Positions 24,759 to 36,300 of a DNA stretch of 64,000 nt are shown in pieces; position 1 is the first letter of the stretch, and the number at the start of each line of letters is the position of its first letter. Below the pieces are notes generated by a model. That model saw nothing but the letters and a program-made list of their open reading frames with translations. It searched no databases and was not told the origin of the DNA. Where the stretch lies: assembly GCA_030268105.1 (NCBI GenBank), contig BSDZ01000027.1, positions 313,001 through 377,000 on the forward strand, read 5' to 3'. Made by a program: the position numbers and the translations under genes. The stretch comes from Volvox africanus (taxonomy: Eukaryota > Chlorophyta > Chlorophyceae > Chlamydomonadales > Volvocaceae).

Positions 24759-26937
24759 ATGGCATTATCTCGGACATCAAAGTTGCTTCAGTATATTAAC
24801 TTTCGTGAGTAGAGTCTCGGTGGCACAAGACCGGTGATTGACGCACCTGTCGTTGAACTTACCGCGTTACGATATTGATCATGCAGGTATGCGTGTCACG
24901 TTGGTGGACAGCAGGCAGATTGTTGGCAGGTGAGGTGTTTGGCAGGCTGTGCGGCGATCCCAGTGTCATTACGCGCTCGTTCCAAGATAACTTCATGTCA
25001 ACCCTTTGCTCGTCGCAAAAGGTTTATGGCTTTTGACCGTCACATGAATTTGGTCCTGGGCGATTCGGAAGAGTTCCGCCGCCTGCCGCCGAAGAAAGGG
25101 AAGTCAGAAGAGGAGGTAAGGCTTGTCTATGACTCTGACCATGCTAATTACGACACATTTATCACATCTTGATACTTGTCCGCAGCGCGAGGAACGGCGA
25201 GTCCTCGGCTTGGTACTCCTCCGCGGAGAGGAAATTATTTCGCTGACTATTGAAGGCCCGCCACCCAATGAGGATATGAGGACAGAAAGGTCGCAAGCTG
25301 CGCCGGTGAGGGCTGTTTTGTAGAGGAATAATTGTGTGCAAGTACCCTACGTACCACTGACTACCAGTCTCGGGTTACTATCATGTTACACCTGTCAATC
25401 CGCCTTCTGCTTCCTAATCCCGTCCTCAGGGGGGACCCGGTATTGGGAGAGCTGTAGGTCGCGGCATGCCCGCGGCGGCGCCTGGCCAAGCACCAGCGGT
25501 ACGGCTAACGGGGTCTTGGCTAGCTGAATAGGTTCTTTGCTTACCTTGCCTGTCAGCGATCGTGATGGATCAGATTACGATAATCATGGTTACAATAACC
25601 AAGAGTTGTGAGCCAAACACAGGTTCTGTGCGTTTACACCTGAAATGCTTCAAGTAGTTCATAGCTCCGGTCTGAAAGTAATTGTAGCTGTTATTCATCT
25701 ATCTTTCAATTTTGATCTACAGGGCCTGGCTGGACCAGCTCGCGGCGTTGGCGGGCCCGCACCTGGTATGATGCTGCCGCGCCCGCAAGTCTCAGCGCCG
25801 CCAGTGCAGCGACCTGGCGTGCCGCCGCCTGGCATGGGGCCACCCCGGCCTGGCATGGGGCCTCCAGGGATGGGTGGCATCCCGCCGCCGCGCCCGGGCA
25901 TGCCCCCACCTCCGGGGAGTAAGTCGGGAGCATCACGCTCTTCGTGTTTAATCTTTAGGAACGGGGTGTCATCTGCACCCATACTAGCAGTGCGTATGAC
26001 TATTGCATTGGACGGGGGTTTAAGTGTTTGGAGACTCTTGCTTAATAGGCTTGAATTGCACCGAGTTCATGTCGGGGAAAGCGGATAACTTAGCGGATAA
26101 GTTCATGTCGGGGAAAGCGGATAACTAACGGATTTCTCCCCGCAGTGCCTCCGGGGATGATGCCGCCTCCAGGGGGAATGCCGCCAAGGCCTGGCAGTAA
26201 GTAGGGGGTAGGGCAGGTCTGCAAATGCTAGTTTTTCAAGGCCGATTTGAACGGGACATAGGGCAAGCCTTCGTATATGGTTGCGTTTCCTGGACACCGG
26301 CCGTCATGGTTTACTGTTTTGGGGTAACTGTTCAATGGATTATCCCGTCATTCGCCGGAGTGGTGAAGTGTGCCCTGACAGCAACCTGGTAGACAGCTGC
26401 GTCGAGTGTTTGTTATCGAAGTATTGCTGACCTATGCTACATCTGCAACTCCCTTCTGGTCTGCAGTGCCCATGGGCATGCCGCCGGGCATGGGCCCTCC
26501 TCCCGGCATGCCGCCACGACCGGGCATGATGGGCCCTCCAGGCATGGGGCCGCCGCCAGGCATGCCCCCGGGTATGGGCCCGCCGGGAATGCCAGGGATG
26601 GGCCCTCCTCCCGGAATGCCGCCAAGACCAGGAAGTGAGTACGTTCAAGTGGGCTGAAGCATGATAGGCTGTTCGTTGTTTAGAGGATTTTAATGGTTTT
26701 TTATGTAAAATGGCAACGGGTTTCTTAGTATGTTATCCGGGTTGTAATCCATCCATTACCGATCCGTTACCGGAGTAAGATCTCATTATCTTCTGGTTAT
26801 GATATTAATCCTCTCCTTCCTCTGCTTTCCGTCGTCTTAATCCATGTGCCTGGTGTACTATTCCCGCAGTGCCTCCACCGCCGGGCATGCCTCCGCCGCC
26901 GGGAATGCCGCCAGGAATGCGGCCGCCGGGCCAGTAA
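24759..26937 (+). CDS. SNRPB: Spliceosomal Sm protein B/B' (SmB), 9 exons, 284 aa
   Basis: Core component of the heptameric Sm ring on U1, U2, U4 and U5 snRNAs. Exons: 24759-24804, 24887-24929, 25022-25115, 25186-25305, 25430-25498, 25723-25918, 26146-26196, 26467-26634, 26870-26937; total 855 nt, all phases consistent. Sm1 motif is seen as [26 protein letters not shown], spread over exons 2-3, followed by [19 protein letters not shown]. Sm2 is [21 protein letters not shown] in exon 4. The rest is the Pro/Gly/Met-rich tail of the family (PPGMGPP repeats), carried by exons 6-9. The introns between exons 6-9 are all phase 1 and split an ATG codon as A|TG, so exons 7 and 8 are symmetrical repeat units. 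Stop TAA at 26935. Length is close to animal and plant SmB. Confidence 0.96.
26065..26126. repeat. 36-base tandem duplication in SmB intron
   Basis: A unit beginning GTTCATGTCGGGGAAAGCGG is repeated with a 36-base period (copies from 26065 and 26101, the second incomplete), 20 bases before the acceptor of SmB exon 7. Identical over the shared length, so recent. Confidence 0.9.
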
Positions 26938-27004
26938 TCTCCTCTGGGCTATCCTCGTTGCCATCAAACACAGCGATGCGAGCCCTGGCTGCATTGAAGC
27001 ATAT

Positions 27005-27906
27005 CGGCCGTAGACCTCGCCTGCGATACACAGCAGGGAGTGCAGTGCCCTTGGGTGTTAATTCAGAGGGGAATACCTGGAGGGGGCTTCATTGGTCTTG
27101 CCAGAGTGTGATGAGGATGGCGTGGGCCATGGGCCGATTGCGTAACATTGAGGGACATATAGATGCCGCGCCCCCCAAGGTCGCTGCATGCCCACCTCTT
27201 TTGTAGGCCAGTCGAGAGCAAGCCGCGTAACCAATCCACTGAAGAATTTGCTCGCCTTCCCCGCAGTAAAGGTCTATCGCCTCCTCTACCGTCAAGCCAC
27301 TTCCCAATGGCGACATTTGCACCTGTCCATGGGCCAACCGAAACCAAGTGATCGTCACCAGCTTTTCAATTACGGCATGTATATTATGAGCAAGCATTGT
27401 TCAGAGGTTATTTGTGAATGGCATCTGTCGAACCTTTAAGCGCATTTTAGCTACACTCGTCTATGGAACAGATGACAACTCCAAACACTACAACCAATCT
27501 CGTATCATATTATGTAGCTAAAGAGAGATGCACGACTGCGATACGCATACTAGCGGTTTACATCCAAGGACGGTCGGTGAATTGCAGAAGTTTTGTTTTG
27601 ACGAGACGTATGTGCCAAAAACACGGAGGTAATATATCGCTAGCTTACCAATATCGCTAGGTTTTCTCACCTAACACCATCGACCAGTACGGCAGTGCGG
27701 TATGGGCATCGGATCATTGCGCAGGCGACACTCCACGCCCCTGACTGATGCATAGAGAACTCGGACTAAATTTGCCAAACTTTGACCATCAAAACGGGAT
27801 AGGAGGGTGTGAATCGCTACAAAAATGATCGTTATGTAACTGCTTGTCGAGAACTGCGGAGCCCACAGTGCATCTTGCGTCGCATCCTCCCCCGGGTTGT
27901 GCACCC
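27005..27906. repeat. Left arm of 2.7-kb palindrome (inverted copy)
   Basis: Reverse complement of 28833-29734: coordinates pair so that x + y = 56739. The predicted peptides of every open frame in the two arms are identical except one residue, caused by G at 27608 against T at 29131 (a CpG to CpA change). Reading on the minus strand, the arm holds a copy of exon 1 (27196-27397), intron 1 (27021-27195) and the first 16 bases of exon 2 (27005-27020) of the gene at 29342. Homology stops abruptly inside that exon, so this is a truncated duplicate. It lies 68 bases past the SmB stop codon and points toward SmB. Confidence 0.93.
27196..27397 (-). pseudogene. Duplicated first exon of the gene at 29342, truncated
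   Basis: Encodes the same 67 residues as exon 1 of the gene starting at 29342 (MLAHNIHAVIEKLVTITWF onward) and keeps its GTGGGC donor and the downstream acceptor. Only 16 bases of exon 2 remain before the palindrome ends at 27005. Any transcript would continue antisense into the SmB last exon. The upstream 508 bases are duplicated as well, so it may keep a working promoter. A broken, probably non-functional copy. Confidence 0.75.
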
Positions 27907-28832
27907 TCCTACGGTGACAGGCACTGCAACATCGTCTGCAACGGACTGGCTGGGGGATAACTATGGTATTCCCTGAATCCCCCGTTCAATCACATGGATG
28001 ACAATCAAGGTCAGTCGACGTTAACATGGATTTGAAGCTTTCACATGTGTCATGCACCGTTGACGACGTGACAATTCTGGCGAAAGAGCGGTTAGGAAAC
28101 GACAGTTGCAACAGCCGCTGACTCGCGTGAGTGACAGTTGGCCGTTCCTGGATCTAACAGCCGTACGTTTCGGTGATCTCTTGCTGATACTTAAGGCGAA
28201 CGCTTCCCGCTGGAAGCACTTCACCTGGTCGATATAGATTGTTCGGAATTGAGCTATTGTAACGATATTTTACAGACTCTTACAGTGGCTCACATTCCGC
28301 ACATCTGCCCAGGCCGCCAATAGATCAGTCTAATACTGGCGCTATCAGGACTGATCACCCTGATTAGCTGCCAATAGAGTTCCGCGACGGAGCTCTTGGA
28401 GGAGTAGGTAACTGCGCGGCGCGACGCCCCATCACTGACAGAGCTAGGAAGAAGTAGCGCAGTCTCGCCTCAGGGCCGGGGTGTGAGGCCAGTATCTAGT
28501 GTAGTTGCCCGAGCTACAGCTAGTCCCTGAAGTCCACACCCCTAGTGTCGTGGGCGCAGCGATGCCGCTCGCTGCACATGACACATGCACTATCACAATT
28601 GAGGCCGCGTTGGTGAATCCAGAGACCTCCTCAGCAGCAGCAGACCTGGTGATCGCCTGGTCTTGCATTGTAGTCTTCGACCAGTACGTTCGTCAAGCAG
28701 TTCGAAGGCATGCTCGCTCCGTCGACGTGTATGCATGCAACCATCAACACATCACCGTGTAGCCCGACTGCGAAACTTTGGTTATCCTAGCTAAGACGCC
28801 AATCTCCCAGACTTAACTACAACACATCCGTG
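27907..28832. other. Spacer of the palindrome, no supported gene
   Basis: A 926-base single-copy segment between the two arms. The longest frame is 85 codons on the plus strand (28505-28759), without recognisable features. If the arms carry promoters firing outward, the spacer lies between them. Confidence 0.5.
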
Positions 28833-29734
28833 GGGTGCACAACCCGGGGGAGGATGCGACGCAAGATGCACTGTGGGCTCCGCAGTTCTCGACAAGCAGT
28901 TACATAACGATCATTTTTGTAGCGATTCACACCCTCCTATCCCGTTTTGATGGTCAAAGTTTGGCAAATTTAGTCCGAGTTCTCTATGCATCAGTCAGGG
29001 GCGTGGAGTGTCGCCTGCGCAATGATCCGATGCCCATACCGCACTGCCGTACTGGTCGATGGTGTTAGGTGAGAAAACCTAGCGATATTGGTAAGCTAGC
29101 GATATATTACCTCCGTGTTTTTGGCACATATGTCTCGTCAAAACAAAACTTCTGCAATTCACCGACCGTCCTTGGATGTAAACCGCTAGTATGCGTATCG
29201 CAGTCGTGCATCTCTCTTTAGCTACATAATATGATACGAGATTGGTTGTAGTGTTTGGAGTTGTCATCTGTTCCATAGACGAGTGTAGCTAAAATGCGCT
29301 TAAAGGTTCGACAGATGCCATTCACAAATAACCTCTGAACAATGCTTGCTCATAATATACATGCCGTAATTGAAAAGCTGGTGACGATCACTTGGTTTCG
29401 GTTGGCCCATGGACAGGTGCAAATGTCGCCATTGGGAAGTGGCTTGACGGTAGAGGAGGCGATAGACCTTTACTGCGGGGAAGGCGAGCAAATTCTTCAG
29501 TGGATTGGTTACGCGGCTTGCTCTCGACTGGCCTACAAAAGAGGTGGGCATGCAGCGACCTTGGGGGGCGCGGCATCTATATGTCCCTCAATGTTACGCA
29601 ATCGGCCCATGGCCCACGCCATCCTCATCACACTCTGGCAAGACCAATGAAGCCCCCTCCAGGTATTCCCCTCTGAATTAACACCCAAGGGCACTGCACT
29701 CCCTGCTGTGTATCGCAGGCGAGGTCTACGGCCG
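28833..29734. repeat. Right arm of 2.7-kb palindrome (gene-bearing copy)
   Basis: Partner of 27005-27906. It contains 509 bases of upstream DNA, exon 1, intron 1 and the start of exon 2 of the complete gene that continues to 32771. This arm is in its natural context because the exon 2 frame runs straight through the arm boundary at 29734. I therefore infer it is the original and the left arm the duplicate. Confidence 0.93.
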
Positions 29735-32700
29735 GTATGTCCCGCAGTCCGTAAACAATAAAGACGGGCAGCCTCTGGATGTTGACATTGTCGTTAATGA
29801 GATGTTCAACGACGGCGATGAGTTATTCGTGGAGTTCAGCAACGGGCCTGTGCCCTATAAAGTCAGGTACAGTGCAGCACAGTACAGTATAGTATGACAG
29901 GGGCAGCATGTTACGGCTCATTAGACAAATCGGGCAGAGGGTGTTCATGTACCCAAAGACGAGGACGATATCCCAAGTGTTTTGAAGTCCTCCCTGTATG
30001 CCCCTGAAGATCAAGAGCCGCCGTCCCTATGGAACTAGCAGTGTGACGGATTTCACGACGACTGTTCTTGAATCTTCTGGCGATTCGATGGATTTTATGA
30101 ATCAATCGCCGCTAACATAACTTGGAAACATTCTGGCATTGCTCTCTCTCTCTCTTTACCTCCCCCTCTCTCTTCCGCCGATGTGGGTTCCCGCTGACCG
30201 GGCTCGCTATCTCCCTAAGTTCCCACCCTTTACCCCATTGCCACTCCCTTGCCCAGATGGGAGGGCCGGCCCCGCACTCCTCCCTTTCGATGGGGTGATG
30301 GTGTCGAGGTGCTTCCTCCTCACGATACCTGGCTGCGGGAGCTGGACCTCAAGGTAAGAGGATAACGAACCTCCCGTTGTCAAGTGTCCCGCGCCCTTGT
30401 CTGCACCTCCCGGGTACGCCTTATTGGATTTTTTTTCCTCCCCCTCCCATTCTGCTCCATTCCTCCTCCCACGTCTCACCGAGCGCTCCTGCTCCTAACC
30501 TTAGCGGTTTCATGCTTGCCGATCCACTCTTTTCAGGCCGAGGGCCTTGGAGCGCTCATTGAACCGGACCTCATGCGCGCTGACGCGGCAGTTGCGGAGA
30601 AGGACCTTGAGAAGGTCAAGGCGCTGTTGGTGCAATACGCAGGTGCAAGCTGGAGTGGATAACCAGATGAGGCACTGGAAAGAGGAAGGGGTTCAGGAGA
30701 CAGTGGGCGGTGCAGTGTGGGGACTAAGTGCGAATCCTTGGTGACGATACCGCTTCTCCAGCAAGCTTCAAAACAAAGTTGAAGTTTTGTCTAGACTTTC
30801 ATATCTGTTGTGCCCTTTGCTGGGACTCCATGCGCTCCGATTCTTCCTGCAATGCGGTCCGTTACGCATGTAGATGTTTCGGCTCGGGATCGACTTGGGC
30901 GGTGCCGCATATATTTCTTTTGGGACTTGGGCATGTATGGGTTGGATGCGGTGAGGGCGTTGCTCTTCGTCGGCTCTGTATGGCTTTATTATGCCGCTAA
31001 TACCACGTCCGCTCACACCACTTCTCGCAGGTGCGGTGCAGATGATGTTCCTGCTGCAATCCGCGGATGGCTCCACCAACAATACCACCAGCGGCGAGCA
31101 GCTGGGAAATTTAACGTTGCCGCAGTTCAGATCAGCCATGGCGGCAGCCAAGGTCATCACCCCACGTTTCCCGCCTGAGCGCGTCGATGAGATCTTTACC
31201 AGCGTGGCCACTGCGGAGACGACCCTGGCGAGAAAGGTTGGTGTGAGGTTTGGATTCTGGAAAACTTGTAAGGGTAAAAGGAGGTAAGAACAGCGAACCG
31301 CGAGGCCAGACAAAACACACACGCGGGCTGCAGGTTGTGGCAACGGGCCTGAAAGAGGAAGAGAAAACCAGTGTTGTGTCTGTTGTTTTCTTCTCCGTCT
31401 TGACACGGTCTTCTCGTATCGGTTGTGGGTTTCGTATCTTCTTCACTCCTCCCGATCGCTCCTGCTCACCAGGTGGAAGCTAAGTCAGGGGTATCCACTT
31501 TCGACCTGCTGGACTTCATGTTGGCACTGGGGCACCTGGCGGCCCACCGATACGCAGCGGAGAACCCCAGTCAAGCAGCCTACAACCATCTGAGCGTGAA
31601 GGTGATGCGGTGGTAGACAACTATGATATTTAATCCCCCAACCCCAAACCGTTCCTTTACACAGTTACCAGCCAACATCGTTGCTATCTTACTAACCACT
31701 GAATGAATGACCACTTGCGAAGTTTGATCAGGAAACGTTTGATACTGTGTATAGATTGTAATCGATTCCGTTATGTTGGGGCCATTCCATGATTGTGCAG
31801 GTCACGGCTCTGTTTCGGGAGTGTTTCGCGGCGTCAACTTTCCCGGAGCTGCAGCGCCGCCTGGAGCGCTTTTCACCCGCTCTCAACAACTCCAATGCCA
31901 TGCTCCTGCTGCGGAAGGGCCGCAAGTGAGTGTGCTGTGCTCAGCCTTCAGGGTGGGAATATGGGTTAAGAAACCATGAAACTGTGAAAAGCGCCAGTCC
32001 TGACGGGCCTTCCTACCAGACATGAAAGGCCCCTTCCATGTCCTCTTTTTATCCCACCTGATAATGTAGGGCGCAGTTTTATCATTATGTACTCATCTTG
32101 TCATCCCTCCCACTCCCATCCACTCCCCACCCGGTTCTATGAGTGGGGCGCTCACCCCTCTCCGTGTGCTCTTCTGCTACTGCCTGTTCTGTTCTCTTCC
32201 CGACACAGACTCACGGAGCAAACACTCGACACATGCCAGCTGAAGCGCACACGGGGCGCTCCCGTGCGGGTGGACCTGCGCTGGCTGTGCAACCACCTTT
32301 CCAAATGGGGAATGCTGGGACGAGAGTTCAATCTTCAGGTACCAGGGTGCTGTGTTCGGTTCGGTTGTTCCAAGCTTTTACTTTGTGTCTCCTCATCGCC
32401 TTCGGTACCTTCTCGATAAGAAATCCTACCATGCGCAGGAGCTCGCACTCATTGCGGTGTTCGCCAAGCAGCGCAGCACCGACCCAGAGACGTTCGTACT
32501 GCATCCCCAGCCACTGGAGTACGACTACGACCAGTTCGAGCGGCTGCTGCTTGGAGCCGCCTGGACCACTTTCAACAACCGCAAGAAGGCAGCGCCGGGA
32601 GGTGGCGGCGGAGGTGGCGGTGGCGGCGGGGCTGATGCTGGCGGCGGCTTCGAGGAGTTTCTTGGGGAGACCCTGGACAACGTCTATAAGCGCGCGGGAG

Positions 32701-32771
32701 TCCTCGTACCCGTTGCTGTACACGATGATGGGGAGGACGAAGACGGGCACGGGCCGATGGGACGCGGATGA
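29342..32771 (+). CDS. Unrecognised conserved-looking protein, 9 exons, 491 aa
   Basis: Exons: 29342-29543, 29719-29866, 30257-30353, 30537-30642, 31031-31236, 31473-31601, 31801-31925, 32209-32338, 32439-32771; every junction is GT-AG and phase-consistent over 1476 nt, so this is a real gene. I do not recognise the family. Residues 1-70 contain VEEAIDLYCGEGEQILQWIG. Then a compact beta-like segment (EVYGRYVPQSVNNKDGQ, DELFVEFSNGPVPYKVR) with an acidic DIVVNEMFNDGDE patch. The remainder is mostly helical, with FRECFAASTFPELQRRLERF and a WLCNHLSKWGMLGREFNLQE block. An 11-glycine run interrupts the last exon before a helix and a short acidic tail. No signal peptide or membrane helix. The start is uncertain: an acceptor-like site before VQMSPLGSG could mean an upstream exon. 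Its 5' end is duplicated in the palindrome. Confidence 0.8.
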
Positions 32772-32953
32772 AAGGGGAAACCCTAGGGAGGGTAGGGATC
32801 CACCGGGGCTCGCTGGTGTGGAATACCGGTACGTGACGGTGGAATACGGGTGAAGATCCACTTTGATCTGCATGGCTCGAAGCCACATACACCGTATGCT
32901 TTCCGGGCTTTGAAGGAGTAGCTGCGACTTGCGGTTTTTTTGATGTTGACGTG

Positions 32954-32958
32954 TGTAA
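32954..32958 (+). terminator. Candidate TGTAA polyadenylation signal
   Basis: TGTAA, the volvocine polyadenylation motif, lies about 185 bases after the stop codon of the 491-aa gene. Five-base motif, so only suggestive. Confidence 0.4.
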
Positions 32959-33366
32959 CGGCATCCTGATTTCCTCTATTTTTCAGGGCCGAACGCATCA
33001 ACGACTGGCAGACTCCTGCTGCAAGAGCGGGTGCCGGTGTACTAGCTTGGAAGTTGGGATTTGGGCTGAACAGCTTTCTTAGCAGACAGAAGAAGTAATT
33101 ACAAAATCCTATGAAGCAGTACATAAAGATACCCCGTGCACGATGGGGATACTCCTTCACAAACACAGTACGGATACATTCAGTACAGACCACACAACGC
33201 CTAGGGCCAGGATACCACATTATGCTCTCTATTCATCAGGGTTAAGATTCACGTCTAAAAGGAAACAAATCACGCAATAATATCTTACTTTTTACATGCC
33301 TCTATTCGTGTAGAATACATTTCAACGCTTTTTTTGAGCAACATCAGGCGTGCCTAGTCACTGGCA

Positions 33367-36300
33367 ATGACATCTCTGCATCACAAATGTTTAATTCTTT
33401 CTAAAAATAAATCACCATGCAGTTCCCTCTATGCCCTCGGGCCTGTGTCTGGGCGCGCAATCATATACCACCGTTTACGCCACTCGTCGTATGGGCAACC
33501 TTGCAGCTCCTGCCCTTACCGATTTTGTAGTCCCGCAAGAGGCGGCGTTGCTTGCAGTAGCCAACAGAATCCCAGGGACACACCCGAAGGCAAGGGCGAC
33601 ACCACAATTCTGCTGGCCATGGGAGGTAAGAAACAAAGGAAGCTCCCACACACACATAATAATAATAATGTAGTAATTAAGTACACGTATCGTTGAACTT
33701 ACGCTGCAGTAATGTGCTATTTGTGTTGGCTAATCAACGAACTGGCCTCAAACTGAATCATGTAATGCCGTATCTTGTCCTCTTGCTACTACTACTACTT
33801 GCAAATGTAGCGCTGGCATTGGCGGCTACAGCTACCGTTGGTTACCCAATGGTCGCGGACCAGATAGAGGTGAGTGTTAAGATTCACAGATGACCGGTAC
33901 GACGTGGACGCCGGGTAGCCCTGCGTGATCACGAGATCTTGAGGTGCACTCGCAGATGACGCCGATCATAGGCAGCTCACGGTTTGGGGCTCAACTGCTG
34001 CTCGATGGGCCTGCTGGCTAGCTACGCCTCCTGAGTTGCGCCACCACGCATATGATATTTCATACGCCTCTAAGCTTCACTCATCCATATACCAGTTTCA
34101 GAGCTGGTGCTTCCCCTTTGTGGCCTTTAATTGCCTGTTTGGCGTGCTGTACCCAACAGGACTTGATATACTCAGCAGATTCTTTAACAGGAGCGGACGG
34201 GTTCGGGCCAGGTGAGAGTTGGGGTTTCAGCCAGGGTTCGGAGAAACTTGACCGAGTTGGTCAATTTGTTTGGGACTTTTTGGAGCACAGATTATTTAGT
34301 ATGTAGGATTTCGAGGGTTCCCTTAGTAACCTGTAGCCTGATGCGTCAACTCGCTCTTGCGCTCCTACCCTCGTCCACACTCATCTACTTATCCACAGCC
34401 GACGTGGTTGCTGGCCTACTGTGGGGACTCTCGCTGTTCTTCGCGTCGCCGCTTCAGCAGCTGCTGCTGTTTCTTGGCAAGATTGAGACGGAGCGCCCCA
34501 GCGACTGGATTATCATGCAGCTGGCGCGGGGCCCTCTAGGATTAGAGTGAGCTTGGCCGAATTTGGACGAACTTAGACGTTTAGGGGTCTTGCGGTTTTG
34601 AGTGTTGTTCTTCAGCACCCTTCAGAAAGGGAGGAACTCCGGACGTAGGTGGGTCAGGCCCCTCCAGCGCAGAGGTTCTGCCTGATTAAGAAAGGAAAGC
34701 TCCATGTAATCAAAAATACATTTTTTGCGTTTCGTGCAAAGTGAGAGTAATCCAAAGCTACCCGACAGGGGTCGCTCGCTCGGACCTAGCGCCTAGTTTG
34801 CATGCCGACAGTTAATGTTTAGGGCGTGTTTAGAGCGTGCAGACCGATATAAGGCCTTCCTGACATTTCCCTTCTCTTTTATAGACTAGAGTCACCGTTC
34901 TCTTTGTTTTTCCGCTTCACGCCCGCCCTCCCCCCTTCACCGAAAGTCCCTCCTTACCTCCCGCACCCTCTGCCTGTCTACATCTACCGCGAATTCACAC
35001 ACATCTCTTCTCTTTCCCTGACAGCATCTTGGACGTTAATGAGGCACCCAGCTGGCTGGCGTACATCGCGATGGGGATCTGCCTGGTGTCTGGACTCGCG
35101 ATCAGCTTCAGCCTTCAGGTGCCAGATACGTGGTCTTATGTCGTGATTAGCTTTTCCAGGACTACTAGTATTTTAAGCCTTATCTGTACTGCGGGAAATA
35201 GCATTCTGTTGGTACCAGTTCAGTGAGACGTATTTCCTATCGGCAGAGATGGTGGGAGATGTGTTGAGAGGACCTCTTGTCGCCAACCACTAAGCAAATA
35301 TCTTAACGTCAACTTTCTTCGGTCACCCCGCGAGTGCTCCACCCATTCCTAAAAGCAATGGTTCTTGTGCGAGTGTGAATCCTCTGCATGCGATCAATTG
35401 TAAAGTCCCGAGCGAGAGTTTTGACTGTTGCTGTTACACACATGTGTATCGATACACATATGCCCCTGGAGTTCCAGGTTCTACCCCGACTGAGAGCGGG
35501 CCAAAGACCCTAATGCTAAGGGCAGGGTGCCCCCATGTCGATGGACGGTGATGACCCCAATTAAAGTGACCTGCGAGCTGACCAGGAGCGGAGTTGACGC
35601 CTTAGTTGATTCGGCAGATTCCGCTGGATGCTGGTGGTGGGTGCTGAACCTGGGAAAACCACTGATTTCGGAGAAGTCGGCATGGGAGACTGGATGAGGG
35701 TGCCCCGAAACACCGGGGAAGGTAGGGACTGCCAGGTTAGTGGCCACGGGTGATGTACCCCCCTATCCTACACACATTGCTGTTTCTGTCGCTGCTGTTG
35801 CCCCGCAATTGTGTGTGTGCGGCCTCCTCTCTCCCCAGGCGGGTCTGGGCGACAGCATATGGGCTCTAAGCACCGGCACGGGGGCATGTCTGGCGGCGGG
35901 AGTGTACGAAGTGGGTCGGCCCAAGCGACTCAATCTCGAGGAAGCCCGTCAACTGGACCAGCAGTGGCGAGACTTTGGTAAGCCTCCCTTGGATTAACAT
36001 TGATTTAGGTTCTCGTCTTCCAGTTGGTTCAGGACCTTGCTTCAGACCCTTGGGTTCCTGATGACGGAAGAAACAATAAGGCCCAAGTAAGGGCCGGGAC
36101 CTGGCAGCAAGATTGCCCATGCCGTCTTCTTTGATCATAAGCTTGCCTGCCCAATGAACGCACGCATCGTCGTCCACATCTTCACATTTTCGCCTTTACG
36201 GCTAAGCTTGTTTTACTCCCAAACCCTAAAGCTGCTCCATCCCATCCGCTTGCGCCATTCTCCTTCGGCCGTCGGTGCTCCTTGCTCATTAAAACCAAAG

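Noticed and set aside
27005..29734. Palindrome as a terminal-inverted-repeat DNA transposon or MITE
   Set aside because: The right boundary lies within a host coding exon whose frame continues past it, the spacer has no transposase frame, and I see no target-site duplication at the ends.
32143..32964. Long frames on both strands (up to 236 codons) over the last exons of the 491-aa gene
   Set aside because: Shadows of the true frame, which joins exons 32209-32338 and 32439-32771.
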